DNA from: Lutraria lutraria
Taxonomy: Eukaryota > Mollusca > Bivalvia > Venerida > Mactridae
Assembly (NCBI GenBank): GCA_964023205.1
Contig: OZ026847.1
Span: 14,515,182 to 14,579,181, forward strand
Direction: 5' to 3'
DNA length: 64,000 nucleotides
Shown: piece by piece, positions 47,767-62,700 of the stretch
Numbering within the stretch: position 1 is the first letter of the stretch
Layout: the number at the start of each line of letters is the position of its first letter
Notes under the pieces: generated by a model
Told to the model about the DNA's origin: nothing
Database searches by the model: none
Seen by the model: the letters and a program-made list of their open reading frames with translations, nothing else
Program-made: the position numbers and the translations under genes

Positions 47767-50700
47767 AGGTTTATGTATATTTTATTTGGTTCAGCTCATA
47801 TTGCATGTTTACAAACAAGCTCAAAGGCTACCTAAGTAGGTACTTCTTTCCAAACTTACACGAATGTACTCACAAATTTCTCATCAGATTTAGCGAAGTT
47901 GAGCACACCATTAAAACATGATAATAAATAAAACCCTGTCCTTATACATGTCAGGAAACTTGTACAAACTATACTGTAGACATAGTTACCTAGCAACCAG
48001 AGTAGCCCTGAAATGTCTTCTCCAGAAACTGAAAGCAATCTTGACCTTATTAGATTCAATCTTTTGTTGAATGTACATTGTGCTTTCTTCATCATGCGTC
48101 TGTTGTGCATACAATCTTTTCTTCCATCGATCAAAATATTCACGTAAAGTGTTCATGTAAGATTCCTGATATAAGACATAAAACAGAGATCACAAATAAG
48201 TCAGAAAGAAGCCATATTAAAGTATATACAAATGTACATGTATATAAAAGAGAATGCTCATGATTTTACATCCAAATAATACATTTTGAACAAGTTTTAC
48301 ATGATATGCAAGAAATAGATTAGATATAATTTACACATGTTTTGTAGATCACTTCCATACAAAATTAAAACAGTTTTACACTTGTGTGCCTGACAATGAA
48401 AGTGTAACGGTTGAAAATATATCGCTGTTTAATGTTTAGATACATACTAAATATGCAGTAAAGTTAAACCTATGTACAAAGGCCACCATTCGGAAAGACA
48501 AAATGTGGCTTTTATTGACAGGTAGCCCTTAAGGGATACTGATAGTCAGTTACAGTCTTCCCCTTAGAAAAAAGCAATATTTTTTCCTAAAATAAATATT
48601 TTCCCTATTTGCATTAAAATTATTCCCCAAATTTACCCCTTTACCAGTGCCTAACGTCTTCCCTTCTCCTAAAAAGATGCCCGAGTATACCAAAATTAAT
48701 ACTCTACCAGCTGAGCTCAGCAGGTGGGCATTCAGAAATTAAGTGGGTTTGACAGTATATAGTGTGATTCATATTATCATTATTCTACCATATTTAATTG
48801 AGACTGATATCTAACAAATGAGGTTTGAGTTTGAAAAATTAACCTCAAGTTTCGTCACCTTAGCTACTGGTAAAATAAAACATACACATCAATTTAATTC
48901 AGAATAGGGCCAAAATACCCTGTTTGTTTCTGGTTACATGCTCAACAACAACAAGGGTAGGTAGGATTCGGCTTTTTTTGGCTCTTAATTAAAGCGTGTG
49001 GAATGGTAAAACTAGAGTGTAAACAAGCTAAATATAGCAAATTTTTTAATTCAAGGGCACATAACTCCAGAAGTTATTATCAGATTTTGCCCATAATCGA
49101 ACTTAGCCGAGACATTGTGACCATATACATTGTGAGCAAGTTTAATCCTGATTCGTTAAGAGCTGCGGTTGCTAGAGTGTAAACAAACTAATTGTGGACG
49201 TACGCCAGACGCCGGACATTTAACGATCCTAAAAGCTCAGGTGAGCTAAAAAGTGAGACAGTGAATGAACCTTTCCTCAAGCTTATAAGAAAGTCTAGGG
49301 TCACGAGGCAAATTTAGCGTCGGCCAGTGAACCAGAAACAAACAATATTTTAACACCTTAGCAACGACCAGCGTACCATTTCAACCTCCTGTAATCTCTT
49401 CTCTCTTAATTGTCTAATTGCCAGGATATTCCAATGATAAAATGTAGACTTCACCAGATGGTCATTGCGGAACTGTACAGCTCGATGTTTTCTTTGTATA
49501 ACTGAATGCCAAGCCTGAAGACAATGTTTTGCCTGACGATTAACCAACTTCTTACTAAACTCCTTCTGTACTTGATGTACCTGGTATTGTCTCCTGTGAA
49601 CAAATTTCAATCAGTATATAGTAACAAGAGGTGTTATATTTGACATCACAAAGTCTTATTAAAGTGTAAGTGTTAATCAGTCAATAGGTACACTACCAGT
49701 ATAACAGAATGTTTTATACATATTTTAGTACTGATATAAGTGCAATGTTTTTATTATGTTTTAAAACATATCTTATATCTCTACAAACAATGATATTTCA
49801 AGATATGCTAACTTTAAAATTAGATTAAACACCAACTGAACACTGATTAGATGAGGTGTTTTGCAGGAGTGCACATTTACCTAAAATTTTGAATTAAAGT
49901 TACACCAATAAGTTTTACTCTTTGCATCTTAGGATAAAAAGAAATTAAATTTTTGTTTATCTCACACCATTAAAAAATTAAGTTTATGTGATGAGTATAT
50001 TATATACAGGATTACTTACTTCCAAGCATTAAATTTGTTTCTCAGACGGAATAGAAGCAAAGCTTGTTCACTTTTCAGACATTCAGCTTTATGTACAACA
50101 TAATGTCTCCATTCTATGAAACATCTGAAATCATATGCATATCAGAAATGAAGGTAAACATGTACATGTATATGCATAATACACTTATATCAATGAGACA
50201 GTATTAGTTATAGGAGCATATGCTTCCATTGCTGTATCATAGCATCACTGTTGTGATACGTCCCTTCACAACAAAACCATCATCATGAAAATGTTGAGTA
50301 CAGTTAATTGGCACCATGTGAATCAATGGCTCTCTTTAGAACACATTTATTGACATTCATATGTAAATAACAGACACAATATCCTAAGACTGAAAACCCA
50401 ATGTGCATGAATGCTCGCAGAATTAGATTTTAAAGCAAGAAAGAAAAACAATTGCATTTCCATTTATCTGACATACGGTACCCTATTTCTTTTGTTGACG
50501 ACCATGGAGTTTCAAATGGCAAAGTCTAAAAAATTGCAACCGTTCGTGGTATCAAGAAAATATTTGGGAACAAAACATGCCTCAAAAGTACAAAAGAAAT
50601 GCTTAGAACAAAAACTGAAAAACAAAGTTCTGCTACCTACATACTTCACTTTTTTGAGACAAGTAACCGAAAACATGATAATTTTTTTCAGGCCTTAGTA

Positions 50701-53700
50701 CATTTGTCTTGTAGTTGGAATAAATCAATTAATACAAGCTAACAGGTGGCAAATGCAGAATAATTTACTACATACAGATGACAGTTTAATAATGTAAGTA
50801 TGCAAAATCATACACAACACATCTATTCATTTCTTAGGTTTCAATAAAACTAAAACTTACTGTGTTACTAATTGTTTCTTGTAACGTAACACCATTGGTT
50901 TAATAAGCAGCAACTGTTGAGTAGCTATGTGCCATTTTTCAAAATGAGTCTTCAACTGAGATTTATCCAGTGTACTTCTTACATCAGATGCTTCAAGTTT
51001 CTCCTCAACTATCAGGTCAAATCTTGTCTTCCATCTCAGGAAATATACTGAAATCACATTCAAACATTTTACTTTTATTATTCGATAAAAAATGCATTCG
51101 ATAAAAAAAGTATTACCACAGGTAAGACTGGATGCTTAACATGCATACGGAGAGGAAATATTTGGTCTTAACTGGCATGCAATCAACCAGGGACTGTTCA
51201 AACTAGAGCTTGTCACAGATGTGACTAATACCCACACAAGCTGCTTTGACACAGACATGTTCATGTTTAATAACCACATATTTGTCCTTCAAGTATGACC
51301 TTAACCTTAAAGGTACAGGCCTGGTTCTTGTAGCTACACACCATCTCATGTAGGTAAACATCTTGCCAAGTTGTTTCGAAATCCATCAATAAACAACAAT
51401 GTTACAGCCTTGACAAGAAAAGGGACTGACATTTTACATGATTCCAGTATAGCCCCCATCACTGATATTGGGTGGGGGTATAATTAACATAGGAGAAGAA
51501 TGTGCTAACCCCCTATATCCCTCAGGTTTTCTCAACATATTAACTAGTAAACAAATAACCATCCATAATTATCCCATCTGCAGAAAATTATACTTCCTTG
51601 CACATATTATGTGATTTTGAATTTTTCAAAGTGACATCTATTGACATTCTAAGAATGAAGCAACTATGAGAATAATTTTTATGACTGATAAATTCCATCT
51701 ATAAACTCATCACTCCCTGCATCATACTAAGGCATACAAAGTATAAAAGAAACTGATTATGTTTATACTTCTCTGTCTGTTTAGTTGTCTGTACGGTTCA
51801 GTGTCTATCAACAATCTGGCCATCTGGCGCCTATGACAAACAAGTCTCCATTTCTCTGCAGCTTTTCTGAAAATCAGTAAAGCGGTGGTTAATATTATTG
51901 TTTGTCCTACTCTTTTAGCCAATCAGAAAATTCCAATTTTAAATTTTCTAATTCATGAAGATCACTTATTCACTATGAATTTCTTCACAAATAAGTGATG
52001 GGCCATTTTTGCACATTAGCAATTTTCCTCTTCGTTCATGCTTAAGCCGCAATAATTCATCCATTTGTACTAAAATCACTCAAAGTAGAGTAATGTACTT
52101 ACTTGGCACATGAATTAGACCACAATTGCTGAGCTTTCTTCTCATCACATTTAACTTTAAATTGAGATCTCCATATAGACAAATATCGACGTTCAGTATC
52201 CAAGTTGTTTTTACGATTGTGCAGAATAAGTCGTCTCCTGAAAGTATGTGAATTTATATATAATGCTATAGTACAAACAGCTGACACATGTAATGATTGA
52301 AACTGATGTAAGCAAACGTAAAATCTTCATCCTATCATAACTACCCTGTAAAGGTTAGCATGGAAATGCAGGGTTGTACGTTTCAAGCCATTAAAGACAA
52401 ACAGAATATTGAGGAATAATATGTTCGCAGTCTTACTACTGCTGAAAAAAATTGTGTTGACCTAAATTCACAAGAAACAATTCTTGAAATTGCAATGTCA
52501 ATTTTCCAAATGGTAAATAAATCATTACTAATACACCTAATTCAACGAACTAAAAAGAAATGCAGAAATTACTGAAATCTATAAATCTTTATGTTGTACC
52601 TAAGATTTTTTCTATACCCTGTGTACCATCTCCAACGCTCAAACATGCATCTCTGTAACACAGATTGCAAGCACTCCACTGCAGCAGCTCGTCTCTGCTT
52701 CATGACCACAACAAATGTATACCAATGTTGGAAAGCTCGTGTCTGGACCTTTTTCCTGATATATGTATCCACTGCTTGACGTCGCTCTATCAACTGAATG
52801 TAACGTCTCTTCCAGATGATGAATGCATCCCTTAAATAGTAGAAATATGAAGTTTGTTGAAAATAGCTCACAGATTATAAATGCCCTTTTCAACTCTTCA
52901 GGGAATAGGCCTGAAATCAATCAAACTGGATAGCTTTGATTGGAAGAAGTCAAGCTGGAACAAAATTAATTTTAAAACTATAGTGTTCACAAGGTTTTCC
53001 CTTACTTTGGCCCTGGTGACCTAGTTTTTGACCCCAAGAGGCCCATTATCAAACTCGTCCCAGATTTTGTCCATATTAACATTCTGATCCAGTTTTGCAA
53101 AAATTGAGCTAAAGATGTGGCCCCTAGTGTGTTCACAAAGTAAAGTTTGACCCCTCACGCACCGGACAAAGACTGAGCACATAAGCTCACAACAGAGACT
53201 GAAGAAAAAATTAGAGAGTAACATCGACGCATTTTGAGAAATATAGATTTTGCCAGTGGTTTCTTATACCTGAACTGTCAAAAAAGTAACTTAAAGATAA
53301 AAGTAAGTGACTTACTTAGTCATATTATGATCACATTTCCTACAAGCTTTGTTGTTCAGTAATGTATCTCTCCAAGCAGTGAAATGTGTCCTCAGTGTTG
53401 ACCTTGACCAGTAAGCAGCCGCGACCCTTGTATCATCCTCACGCTCTGTTTTACTGAGCTGGGTACCAGCTTTCCATGCTGTCATAGCAACCTTTAATTG
53501 TGTCACTCTGAAATATAGGAATATCAAGATTGAAAACAGACACATAATCATCAGTGACTTAATTAAGCCCAATAAAAAGGAACAAAATGGTTTAAGCATA
53601 ATTCCGAGCATACAATGTAGGTTTAGTTCAATCTTGTGCATTTCATGATTTAGTTAAAGGCCTATTAGAAACATTGAATTTCAAAATAAATTCACAAAGC

Positions 53701-56700
53701 AATTTTTTTGTAAAGATGCATTTGGATAATACCATAGCAGGTGTTTTCCCAAATAAACTATTCATATAATTATATAGTCCTTATCTTAAAATTTGCTTAC
53801 ACAATATTATAAATAGGCATATTTTACATCACAACAAAAACAGTCAAAGCTTTATTTTAAACATAGTGTAGTCTGCAAAGATTATTTCATAATGTAAGTT
53901 AGAAGAAATCTCAAATCAGTATATGAGGACTTTATCTTCATGTAAAGTTATTTCTTACTTATGGAAATGTTTAGCAACAGTGTATTTGGCTAATTCCACT
54001 TTCATACAAGTGAACATTTTCCCCTGAAGTGTCAGCCGGAACAATTGTACAGCCTCTGCCTGTCTTTGTTTCTTTTCTTTAGATAGAACAGTAAAACACC
54101 TCCAAAAACACCAGCTTTGTGTGAGCAAAACTTGTCTGAAAACAGATAGTTGTATCTTCTTATATGATACCAGTGAAAATGATTTCAAAGAAACATTTTT
54201 AAAATCTTTTCAAGAAATGCTTAGTACAGAACTAAAATAGTACAGAAAATTGTATAAAAACCATTCCTTTAATTCTATGATAAAAATTATTTAAATCTTA
54301 TTTATGATTCAAGTTAAAAAAAATTGCTTCAAATTTTCTAAAATTCAATACTCATGATACATGTAATTTCAACAAAAGAAACTACTGGTTAACCTAACAG
54401 ATGAACAGTGTGAAAAAATATGAACACATTCCATCAAAACGTATCGGGGCGATTTTACAAAAGACTCTGAACTCTTGACAAGATCAGTTTAACCCACCTT
54501 GCATGTCTGTCAGCTTTGTGTTGTTTCATATAAACTTTGTAAGCCTCGTACCACTTGATGAAAATCTTCTCTTTCAGTCGCAAGTTGGTTTGGTTCCTCA
54601 ACAAGCGTATTCTGTAAATAGTAGTATCAATGTAAAGCAGGGTACCAGTAACAAATATAGAAAAGGTATACTACCAGATTTATGTCAAAATCATCACTTG
54701 TGAAAACCCTGTATTGAGTTAATCCTCTAAGTTAACATGATGTGTTTCAAAGACACAATGCCCCTCCGGGTGCCCCTTAACTTGAAAATAAACAAAATAA
54801 ACAAAAATGATCGAATCACAAAACCCGGAATATATATGCGGGGGTTCTTGGTAACAACAAGTCTGTGAAAGTTTCGTCAAAATCCCATGAAAAATGCGGG
54901 AGTAGTATCCTTGGCCTTTGACTTACTGACCTGAAAATACCCAGGTCCTGTAGAGGTTGTCATGAGGAACCTACATATGAAGTTTAATGAATGTAGGTGC
55001 AAGCGTTTTGATTTTATAGGCAAGGTTAAAATTTGGTACAAACAGGCAGACAGACAAACAGAGAGACCAAAAACAATATGCCCCCGATCTATCGATACAG
55101 GGCATAAAAATATTACAAATCCTGTATTAAATAAGTACAGTAAAACTCAGTAATCTTAATAAAATTTCCTTTATATGGGTTTGGTGCCCACGCTATTGAT
55201 GCTTGTAATAATGAAGTCTTACTGTAATCTAATGACACTGAAAACTTCACAAATAAATCATATTAGAAAACATTACTTGTTTCTAATCAATGATCAATGT
55301 TTAGATTCTGATGATACATTAAATTCTAAGAATCAATGTTCCAGGGCTTTACAGAATCGCTTAAATGATGACATAAATCTGAAGTTTGTCACTGGAAAAA
55401 ATTATCACATGCTTGATCCTACAATTGAAATACTAAAAGGACATTTCTTTTGACAAGCAAACAAATCATAACAGAACTTATTACAATCTTATGGGTGTAA
55501 CAATTATAGGTCAAGAATTCACGGAATGAAGATAGATCATTGTGATCACACTTTTGATATATCACACTTTGACTAATCTTAAGTAAAGCAGTACTTGTTT
55601 GTCCAATAGCATTCTTTTTAATCAAATCTTTAAAATTGATTTGTTGAATTATCAGACCTAAGCAGGGTTTATAAGTTATTTAATGAATTGTCTATTTGTC
55701 AATTATAACAATGTACTCAAAACAGACCAATCATATTCTGAAGTTAAGAGACTTGTATACAACTGGTCAATTTTACCCTTTTAATTAAAATTAAATTAAA
55801 TCAAAACTGCAATGTAATGATTTACAAATGAATAAAACTGAAATTACTTTCCCATGAACCATTTGCATTTAATCAGCACCAACTAATTGTACAAGGAGAG
55901 TCAGTGTAGGAAATCATGTGACTTCACAACATAAAATTGAAACAACATATTAATAACACAATTCAGCCCCCAAATCGAGGTATTTCTTTGGATTAGCCAT
56001 TGTTTTGGACATTCTCATGAATCCTATCATAATGATAAAAATACATGCTGATTCCAATTACTTTTACTCTGTTGCAGGTATCCGGGAAATTGATTGCACA
56101 AAATATCAAAACAGCGACTAATCAGAAATACCTCAATTTCAAGATTGTTAATGTCATGAGATTTCCTACACTGGCAATCTTATATAGTGCCAAGGTGCTC
56201 TTAAAATACAATCAAGACTATGTACAACTATTTTAAAACATCTACCAAGTAAAAGGGGAATAACTCTTTGAAACCTAAATAACATCAACCAATTGTTACG
56301 TGCATTCTGTATTCATTGTGCACACTAACAATAATGAGTTAATTAACAATACTAATGTGACCAAACCCAAGTTCGTAACTTAACTAACTTATGTAAGAGC
56401 CATCAGCAGGTACTATATGAATGAATTGTTTTTATTAATTTTATATAACTATAAACATACTTAACATTCCAACAATACTGTTTATTGGGAATGAACTAAC
56501 TCAAGAGTGGTTACAGTAAACTAGGTATAATTATTTGTGTAGTGGACATGTCATCTGTAGAAATAGGTTTCATATATCAGCTATAATTCTAAAAAATTAA
56601 TAACTTGACTTTCCACACTGATTTAATGCTACACAAACTGACCAACAAAACATTATCAATATGTAGAACTGGACAAAGTCAATGGTTGCATGGTCAGGAC

Positions 56701-59700
56701 TTCTCTTAATGTTATCTAGAGTAAGTACAAATGTATAAATGCATAATTAGCAGAACTAAAGAAACAGGATCTTGAAATAGCAAACATATCATTTTTTCAG
56801 GTTGTACTATGCATATACACATGTACATTGTACAATGTAATGTAATTTTAATTGAGACAGTCATAGATTTTGTAAAATTCGCAAATTACAATTTTTGACC
56901 ATCTTGATCATAGAATTAAACTCAAACCATCAGTTAGTATATCAACCATTCTACTAGTATATTATCTGTGACATGTTTTTTTATTCATATCTAATAAATT
57001 ACCATCAATTCTATCATTTGGCAACAAATGTACCGTAAGCCAATATAACTTTTTGACTTGCTTACATAATTTTACAAAATTTTGCATAAGAAAAGGGTAA
57101 GATCAGACTGCGGCTCTATATTTAAGGTGATGAATTCTAATATCATAATAAAAACAGCAGACAATGAAACAGATAAGGGAATTTTACCCTTCTTGAAGCT
57201 AATCATGGGAAGGGCATAGAAAATACAATTAAAGGAAAAGAAAAAATGCAGGAAAGAAAACAATTTGAAATTACACATGAAGTTATGTATATCTGATTTA
57301 ACAATTTACAAATATATGATAGGGGTGTTAGGTAAGTAACACCATAACCATGATAAACAACTAATAACAAACATCAAAATAACACCATTTATAGTGCACA
57401 TAGATTATGAAAGATACCATACCCTGGGTTCTCAATAAGTTTGTGGCCAACAGGCCAAAAAGCTGGACTAACAGGCCTGCCATGGGGGGGGGATGTTCAG
57501 GCATTTTTCCAGCAATATATTTAAAACGTTTTGATTTCTAACCGATCATGTTTCTAAGTGGCTAAATCGGCCAGTTGTTATTGAGAACCCAGCATAGTTA
57601 TACTTTTCAAGCATATTATTCAAATATTTGACATAAAATTTAGTAAAGATTCTGTAAACACTTAAGTGCATTCAATATATTTTAATTATGTGGTTGAAAT
57701 TTAAAAAGAAAAAAGGATAATTGTATGACATAGGACTGGTTTATTAATTTTTGTATAATTTCATAAATCAGACACTATCATATAACTTCTAACATGACAA
57801 GATCAGATCTCCTATTAAGAGAAATAAATATACACATCATCCTGCAAACAAAATTGATTAGTTAGTTAAAGGTTATTTTAATGTCAGGAAACAATGGGGA
57901 AGCAATTTGGGATGTGCAGTAATTATAACACACGGACACACACACATACACCATGTCAGGAACAATCAACTACATCACACATGGTATAAGTATTACCTTT
58001 GGATCGGGGTGATTGGTAAATCATTCAACCTTAAGAAAATCACACACAATAAAATATCGACAATTCTTATCTCAAAACAAATTAAACATTTCAAAATAAA
58101 ACCTACATAAAATAAATTGATAGTTTTCTACTCAGAAAATACATACATCTATTATCTATGCCAATTAGCAAAATGACAATGCAATTCACAAGCTATTATG
58201 TTATAAATTATATCAATTAAATACTTCTTATCTTGAACAAATTTTGGTCCATTTAACAGCACAGTACACCTTTTTCACATAAATTGTTCAATTATTACCA
58301 ACATTCACTTACAGTTAACAAACATTATGTCTTAAAACAGCGTATTAATTATGTTTGCAATAATGTGTGCATATAAATAATAATGGAGGTAGAACTCAAA
58401 AAACAAATTAGCAATCAATAATGTTATATTTATGATCATTTCTTATGCAATAAAATGCATTCACATATAAAGTAGATAAGATAAAATACATGTTGGTACC
58501 ATTTCACATTTAATGCCTGTTTTCATCAGTATTTCAATCAGTGATATTCACATAATACTGGCAAGCAGTTAACATAAAGTAGGATTCCTGGAATCTGTAC
58601 CAGTACAATCCTGTTCTCCGTCAGTTACTGCCAGTCTCTCAATATGAATAATCAGTGACTTGAGTCTGAACTGCCTTAAATGGAATGTCTTCAACCAAAT
58701 GGTCATGAAAATATGAGCCAAACCCAGGATTTGAACTCAAGAACTTAAGGTGCATGGAGTTGCTGACAGGGATTTTTACTAAGAAAGAGATACTGATAGT
58801 CAGTTACAGTCTTCCCCTTGGAAAAAAAGCAGTATTTTTTTCCTAAAATAAATATTTTCCCTGTTTGCATTAAAATTATTCCCCATATTTGCCTAATCCT
58901 CCCCCCTTGACCAGTGTCTAGCATCTTCCCAGATGCCCGAGTATACCAAAATTAATACTCTACCAGCTGAGCTCAGCAGGTGGGCATTCAGAAATTAAGT
59001 GGAAGGCCGGGACAGAGCTAAAAATTCTAAAAGAATGTTTACAAAGCAACTTAATCCATCAGACAGTTTAAGTCATCCAAAATAAGCAACTTGCAGTTTA
59101 TGATGTATTTTAGCAGCATAGCTCCAATCTAACTATATTGCCATGGTTCACAATTAAATCAACTCAAACAGCAACGAAACTAGCATAATTTTTCTCTGTC
59201 TTGAATTTCAGATAAAATGCCACTTTGACAACCAAAATAAAGATATTTGGAATATAGCATGATGCAAAACAAATAATGATTCTTTTTTTACACAGATTTA
59301 TGTAAACGAAGACCAAAAAATAAATTAGAAATCAAATAATTGATCTAAAATTTACCAATAAGAGGGGTATTCAATAAATTCTGCCACTAACAGTCTTCCA
59401 TAGAAGCAAAATTTCATATGACATGAAACTGAAGGTGCATTACATCATTATCAGACAGCTTGAAGTTAATATCATTCATGACAATACGTCAGCCAACTTG
59501 AATATTAAGTAAAATAATATTTTTGAACAAGAGATTATTCTGATTGAACACCCCTCATATTCTATTTTCTTGCTAAAATAATGCTTGTAGGTAAAAGCTA
59601 TGACTAGAAGTGCACCTAGTTCTGCAAGTCTTCAGTGTCTTAAACAGTTGACTAAGGGGGAATACTCTTTTAGCTGAAAGTAAGGGAGGGCAATATCTGC

Positions 59701-62700
59701 AGAGAGAGGGGGAGGCAGAGGTTGGTCTATAAAAAATCTTATTCCAGCGAAAACCTAAAACATCTGAGGACTAGTGACAGGACTTATTGAATGACCTAGT
59801 AAGTACAATAAATCTGCATCAAAGAAAAATTTATAGAAACAAGAGGGCCGAGATGGCCCTTGATCGCTCACCTGAGAACAAAGCCACTATAATTAATGAC
59901 CAGATAATATAGTTTCCATCTCGTATAACCCAATTTTACGTAGATTTTGAGACAAAACCAACAATGAAGGTATAATACTGTTAAACAAACTAAAACGTAG
60001 CAAATTTTCCAATCCAAGGGCCCATAACTCTTGAAGTTGTGATTTGATTCCATCCATAACTTAACTTGACCAAGACTGTAAGGTCATACACAAATATGGT
60101 AAATATGTTGAGGATCGGTGGATAAATGAATGCACTACAGTGTAAACAAGCTAAAATATAGCAAATTTTCAAAGTCAAGGGCCCATAACTTTTGAAGTTC
60201 TGGTCCGATTCTGCCCATAATAAAACTTGTCCAAGATCTTTTGGTTATACACATTCACTGAAAATTTTATTAGGATTGGTGAATAAATGAATGCGCTAGA
60301 GTGTAAACAAACTCAAATATAGCAAATTTTCTAAGTCAAGGGCCCATAACTCTAGAAGTTATTGTCCTATTTTGCCTATAATCAAACTTAGCTGAGACAT
60401 TGTGGCCATATACATTGTGAGCAAGTTTGATCAGCAATTTGTTAAGAGCTGTGGATGCTAGAGTGTAAACAAACTAATTGTGGCCGGACGCCGGACATTC
60501 ATCGATCCTAAAAGCTCACCTGAATCAGGTGAGCTAAAAATAAATCAAACTTGTCACCATGGGGATAAAAGCATGAAAGCTCTCCTTATATTGATTTAAA
60601 TGCTGAGAAGCAAAACTTTTTCAGTAAAAAACATGAAAAATCAGATGTAATGATGATAAAAAAAACTCTGCGTTTTATGAAACAAAAAAATACCAATCAT
60701 TCATTACTTTGTGTTTCGTCTGTAAAAAAAAAGAAGAATTGAAAATGAAAAGCAAAGAACAAAGAAAAAAGGGATTTTCTTTGCCGTGTTCAATACAGTA
60801 ATGTGTTTAGACTGGGAATAAGTTAAGAGAGTTTAGTGATTAGAATAAACTGGAAATAAACTTGATAGTTGTAACTTGGAACATTTGGTTATAATTAACG
60901 AGTTATCAACTTTTGTATAGTGTTATACATTTCACCATGGAAGGTGTACGTGATGACGTGAAATTTTGCGAATCAACATTGTAAACTTACTCCACATGAT
61001 GTCTACATCCATGCTTGCGTAAACTAAAGAGTACAACAGTTTTTGGGGATATAAATATATTCACACATGTACAACAAATTGTCTTAACCTAACTGTAAAC
61101 AAAATTGCAATTATAATACCAAGTCTTGGCAACATAATACAAGAAATAATTGACATGAGTCTAATACCACTAAATAATATAGAACTGGACAGAAGAAAAT
61201 GTCAAACATGGACCATTAGAGAATCATCTATATTTGATAAATACATTTTTTTCATTTAATCAATTATCATAATAATTATGTGAAGCAGAATTCAGGAACT
61301 TAAACATACAAAATAACAAGCAGTGGAATATATTTGGTAATTTCTCATACACAGATCAAATACATGTATTAGTTGACAACTGAAATCTGACAATCTCCTA
61401 CAATGAGGAATCTAACATTCAACATCCAATTAATATTTCTGAATCACAGAGCATCCAGCAGGTGTTTCATATTAATAACCAGAAACGAGGAAATGAATAA
61501 CCCCATGCTAAGAGCTAAGTCAAAAAGCGGCTATAACTCCTGTCAAAATGCATGGATTTTAACGGAAATCAGACTTGACCTGTAAAATATGAAACTAATC
61601 CATTAAATACTATTATCGCTCAGAAAACAAATTTTAAACAGACACACAGGGGTAACACTGTATGACCTTCTTGGCCATAAAAATGTTTCGATTTCAAAGT
61701 CTGACAATAAGACCTGAAACAACATATGAGTGATCAGTACCAGATTATTTTCATAATTCAGGTAATTTGAATTTTGTGATTTTTCAAATCTAATGTTTAT
61801 TGACATAATTCTGTACCATTGAACAAGAGAGTCAGACAAATTGTCAACATTATACAATATATATACATGTTAGCATCAAATCTATATTAGGTCACCCTTA
61901 AAAATGTTGATTTGCAGTTACATGACCAAAACTTTTAAGAGTGGGCATGTAGATAGGTAGGCATTTTTTTGCTTAAATGATTAAATGCTTGTACCAAAGT
62001 AGCAATCAAAGTACTGAAAGTACTCATGGAAACTGAACCAACATAGACTTGGGCTGCAACATGAAAATTAATGGGAATGAGTTTAACAATTGCGAGGCAG
62101 ATGTAGAAAAACATATTTAGATCCACATAAAAATCCAAACATGCCAAGTGAGTGACAGCTATACAGAAAGTTGCACTATCATTCAGTTTCCAAAAAAATT
62201 GGGGGTAAAAATTGCTACAAATATTTTTAGGGGTTGAGGAAGTTGAGTCTGTCACATAACTGCAAACCAATATTTTCTAAGGATGGCTCCATCACATGCA
62301 TTTTTAAGCATACCTGGGTTACAGTGTTTCTATTACTTTAAGCAACTAATCTCATCATTAAAAACCAAATCACAAGATCACAACAGCAGTGAAGACACAT
62401 TGAGGATTTTTACAAGTTTCACTACACTATACTACCTAAAGGAAGAATTCAAATAAAATCAAACACGACTTACTTCTGAGCTTCTTTAGTGAACTGTCTC
62501 CATCTGAAAAAAGCTTGCTGCAGGCGTAAACGACGGTTCTCTAAAGCACGGACTCTCCACTGAAACATTTCCAGATTACCATCATAAAAATTAATTAATA
62601 TTCATTATGAAATTATTGAAAGCCTAATTTTTCAGGCCCAGATCTCAATCATAAGATGGTGTTTTTTATGAGTACAACAGTTGGTCAACATGCTGGACAC

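Larger units (their letters stand above)
54612..62473 (-). other. Largest SFI1 intron in view (7.86 kb)
   Basis: Exons w2 and w3 join in phase without any exon between. The intron holds repeats at 54758, 57424, 58788, 59838 and 61985 and otherwise AT-rich unique sequence. Open frames of 60-110 codons on either strand have no recognisable motif. Confidence 0.6.

Noticed and set aside
50411..50698. 95-codon plus-strand gene starting MLAELDFKARKKNN
   Set aside because: It has an ATG but lies inside an SFI1 intron on the opposite strand, has no recognisable motif and no supporting signals. Kept only as a remote possibility.
53021..53224. 67-codon minus-strand frame as an SFI1 exon
   Set aside because: It lies in a dispersed repeat, has no Trp repeat, and exons w5 and w6 already join in phase.
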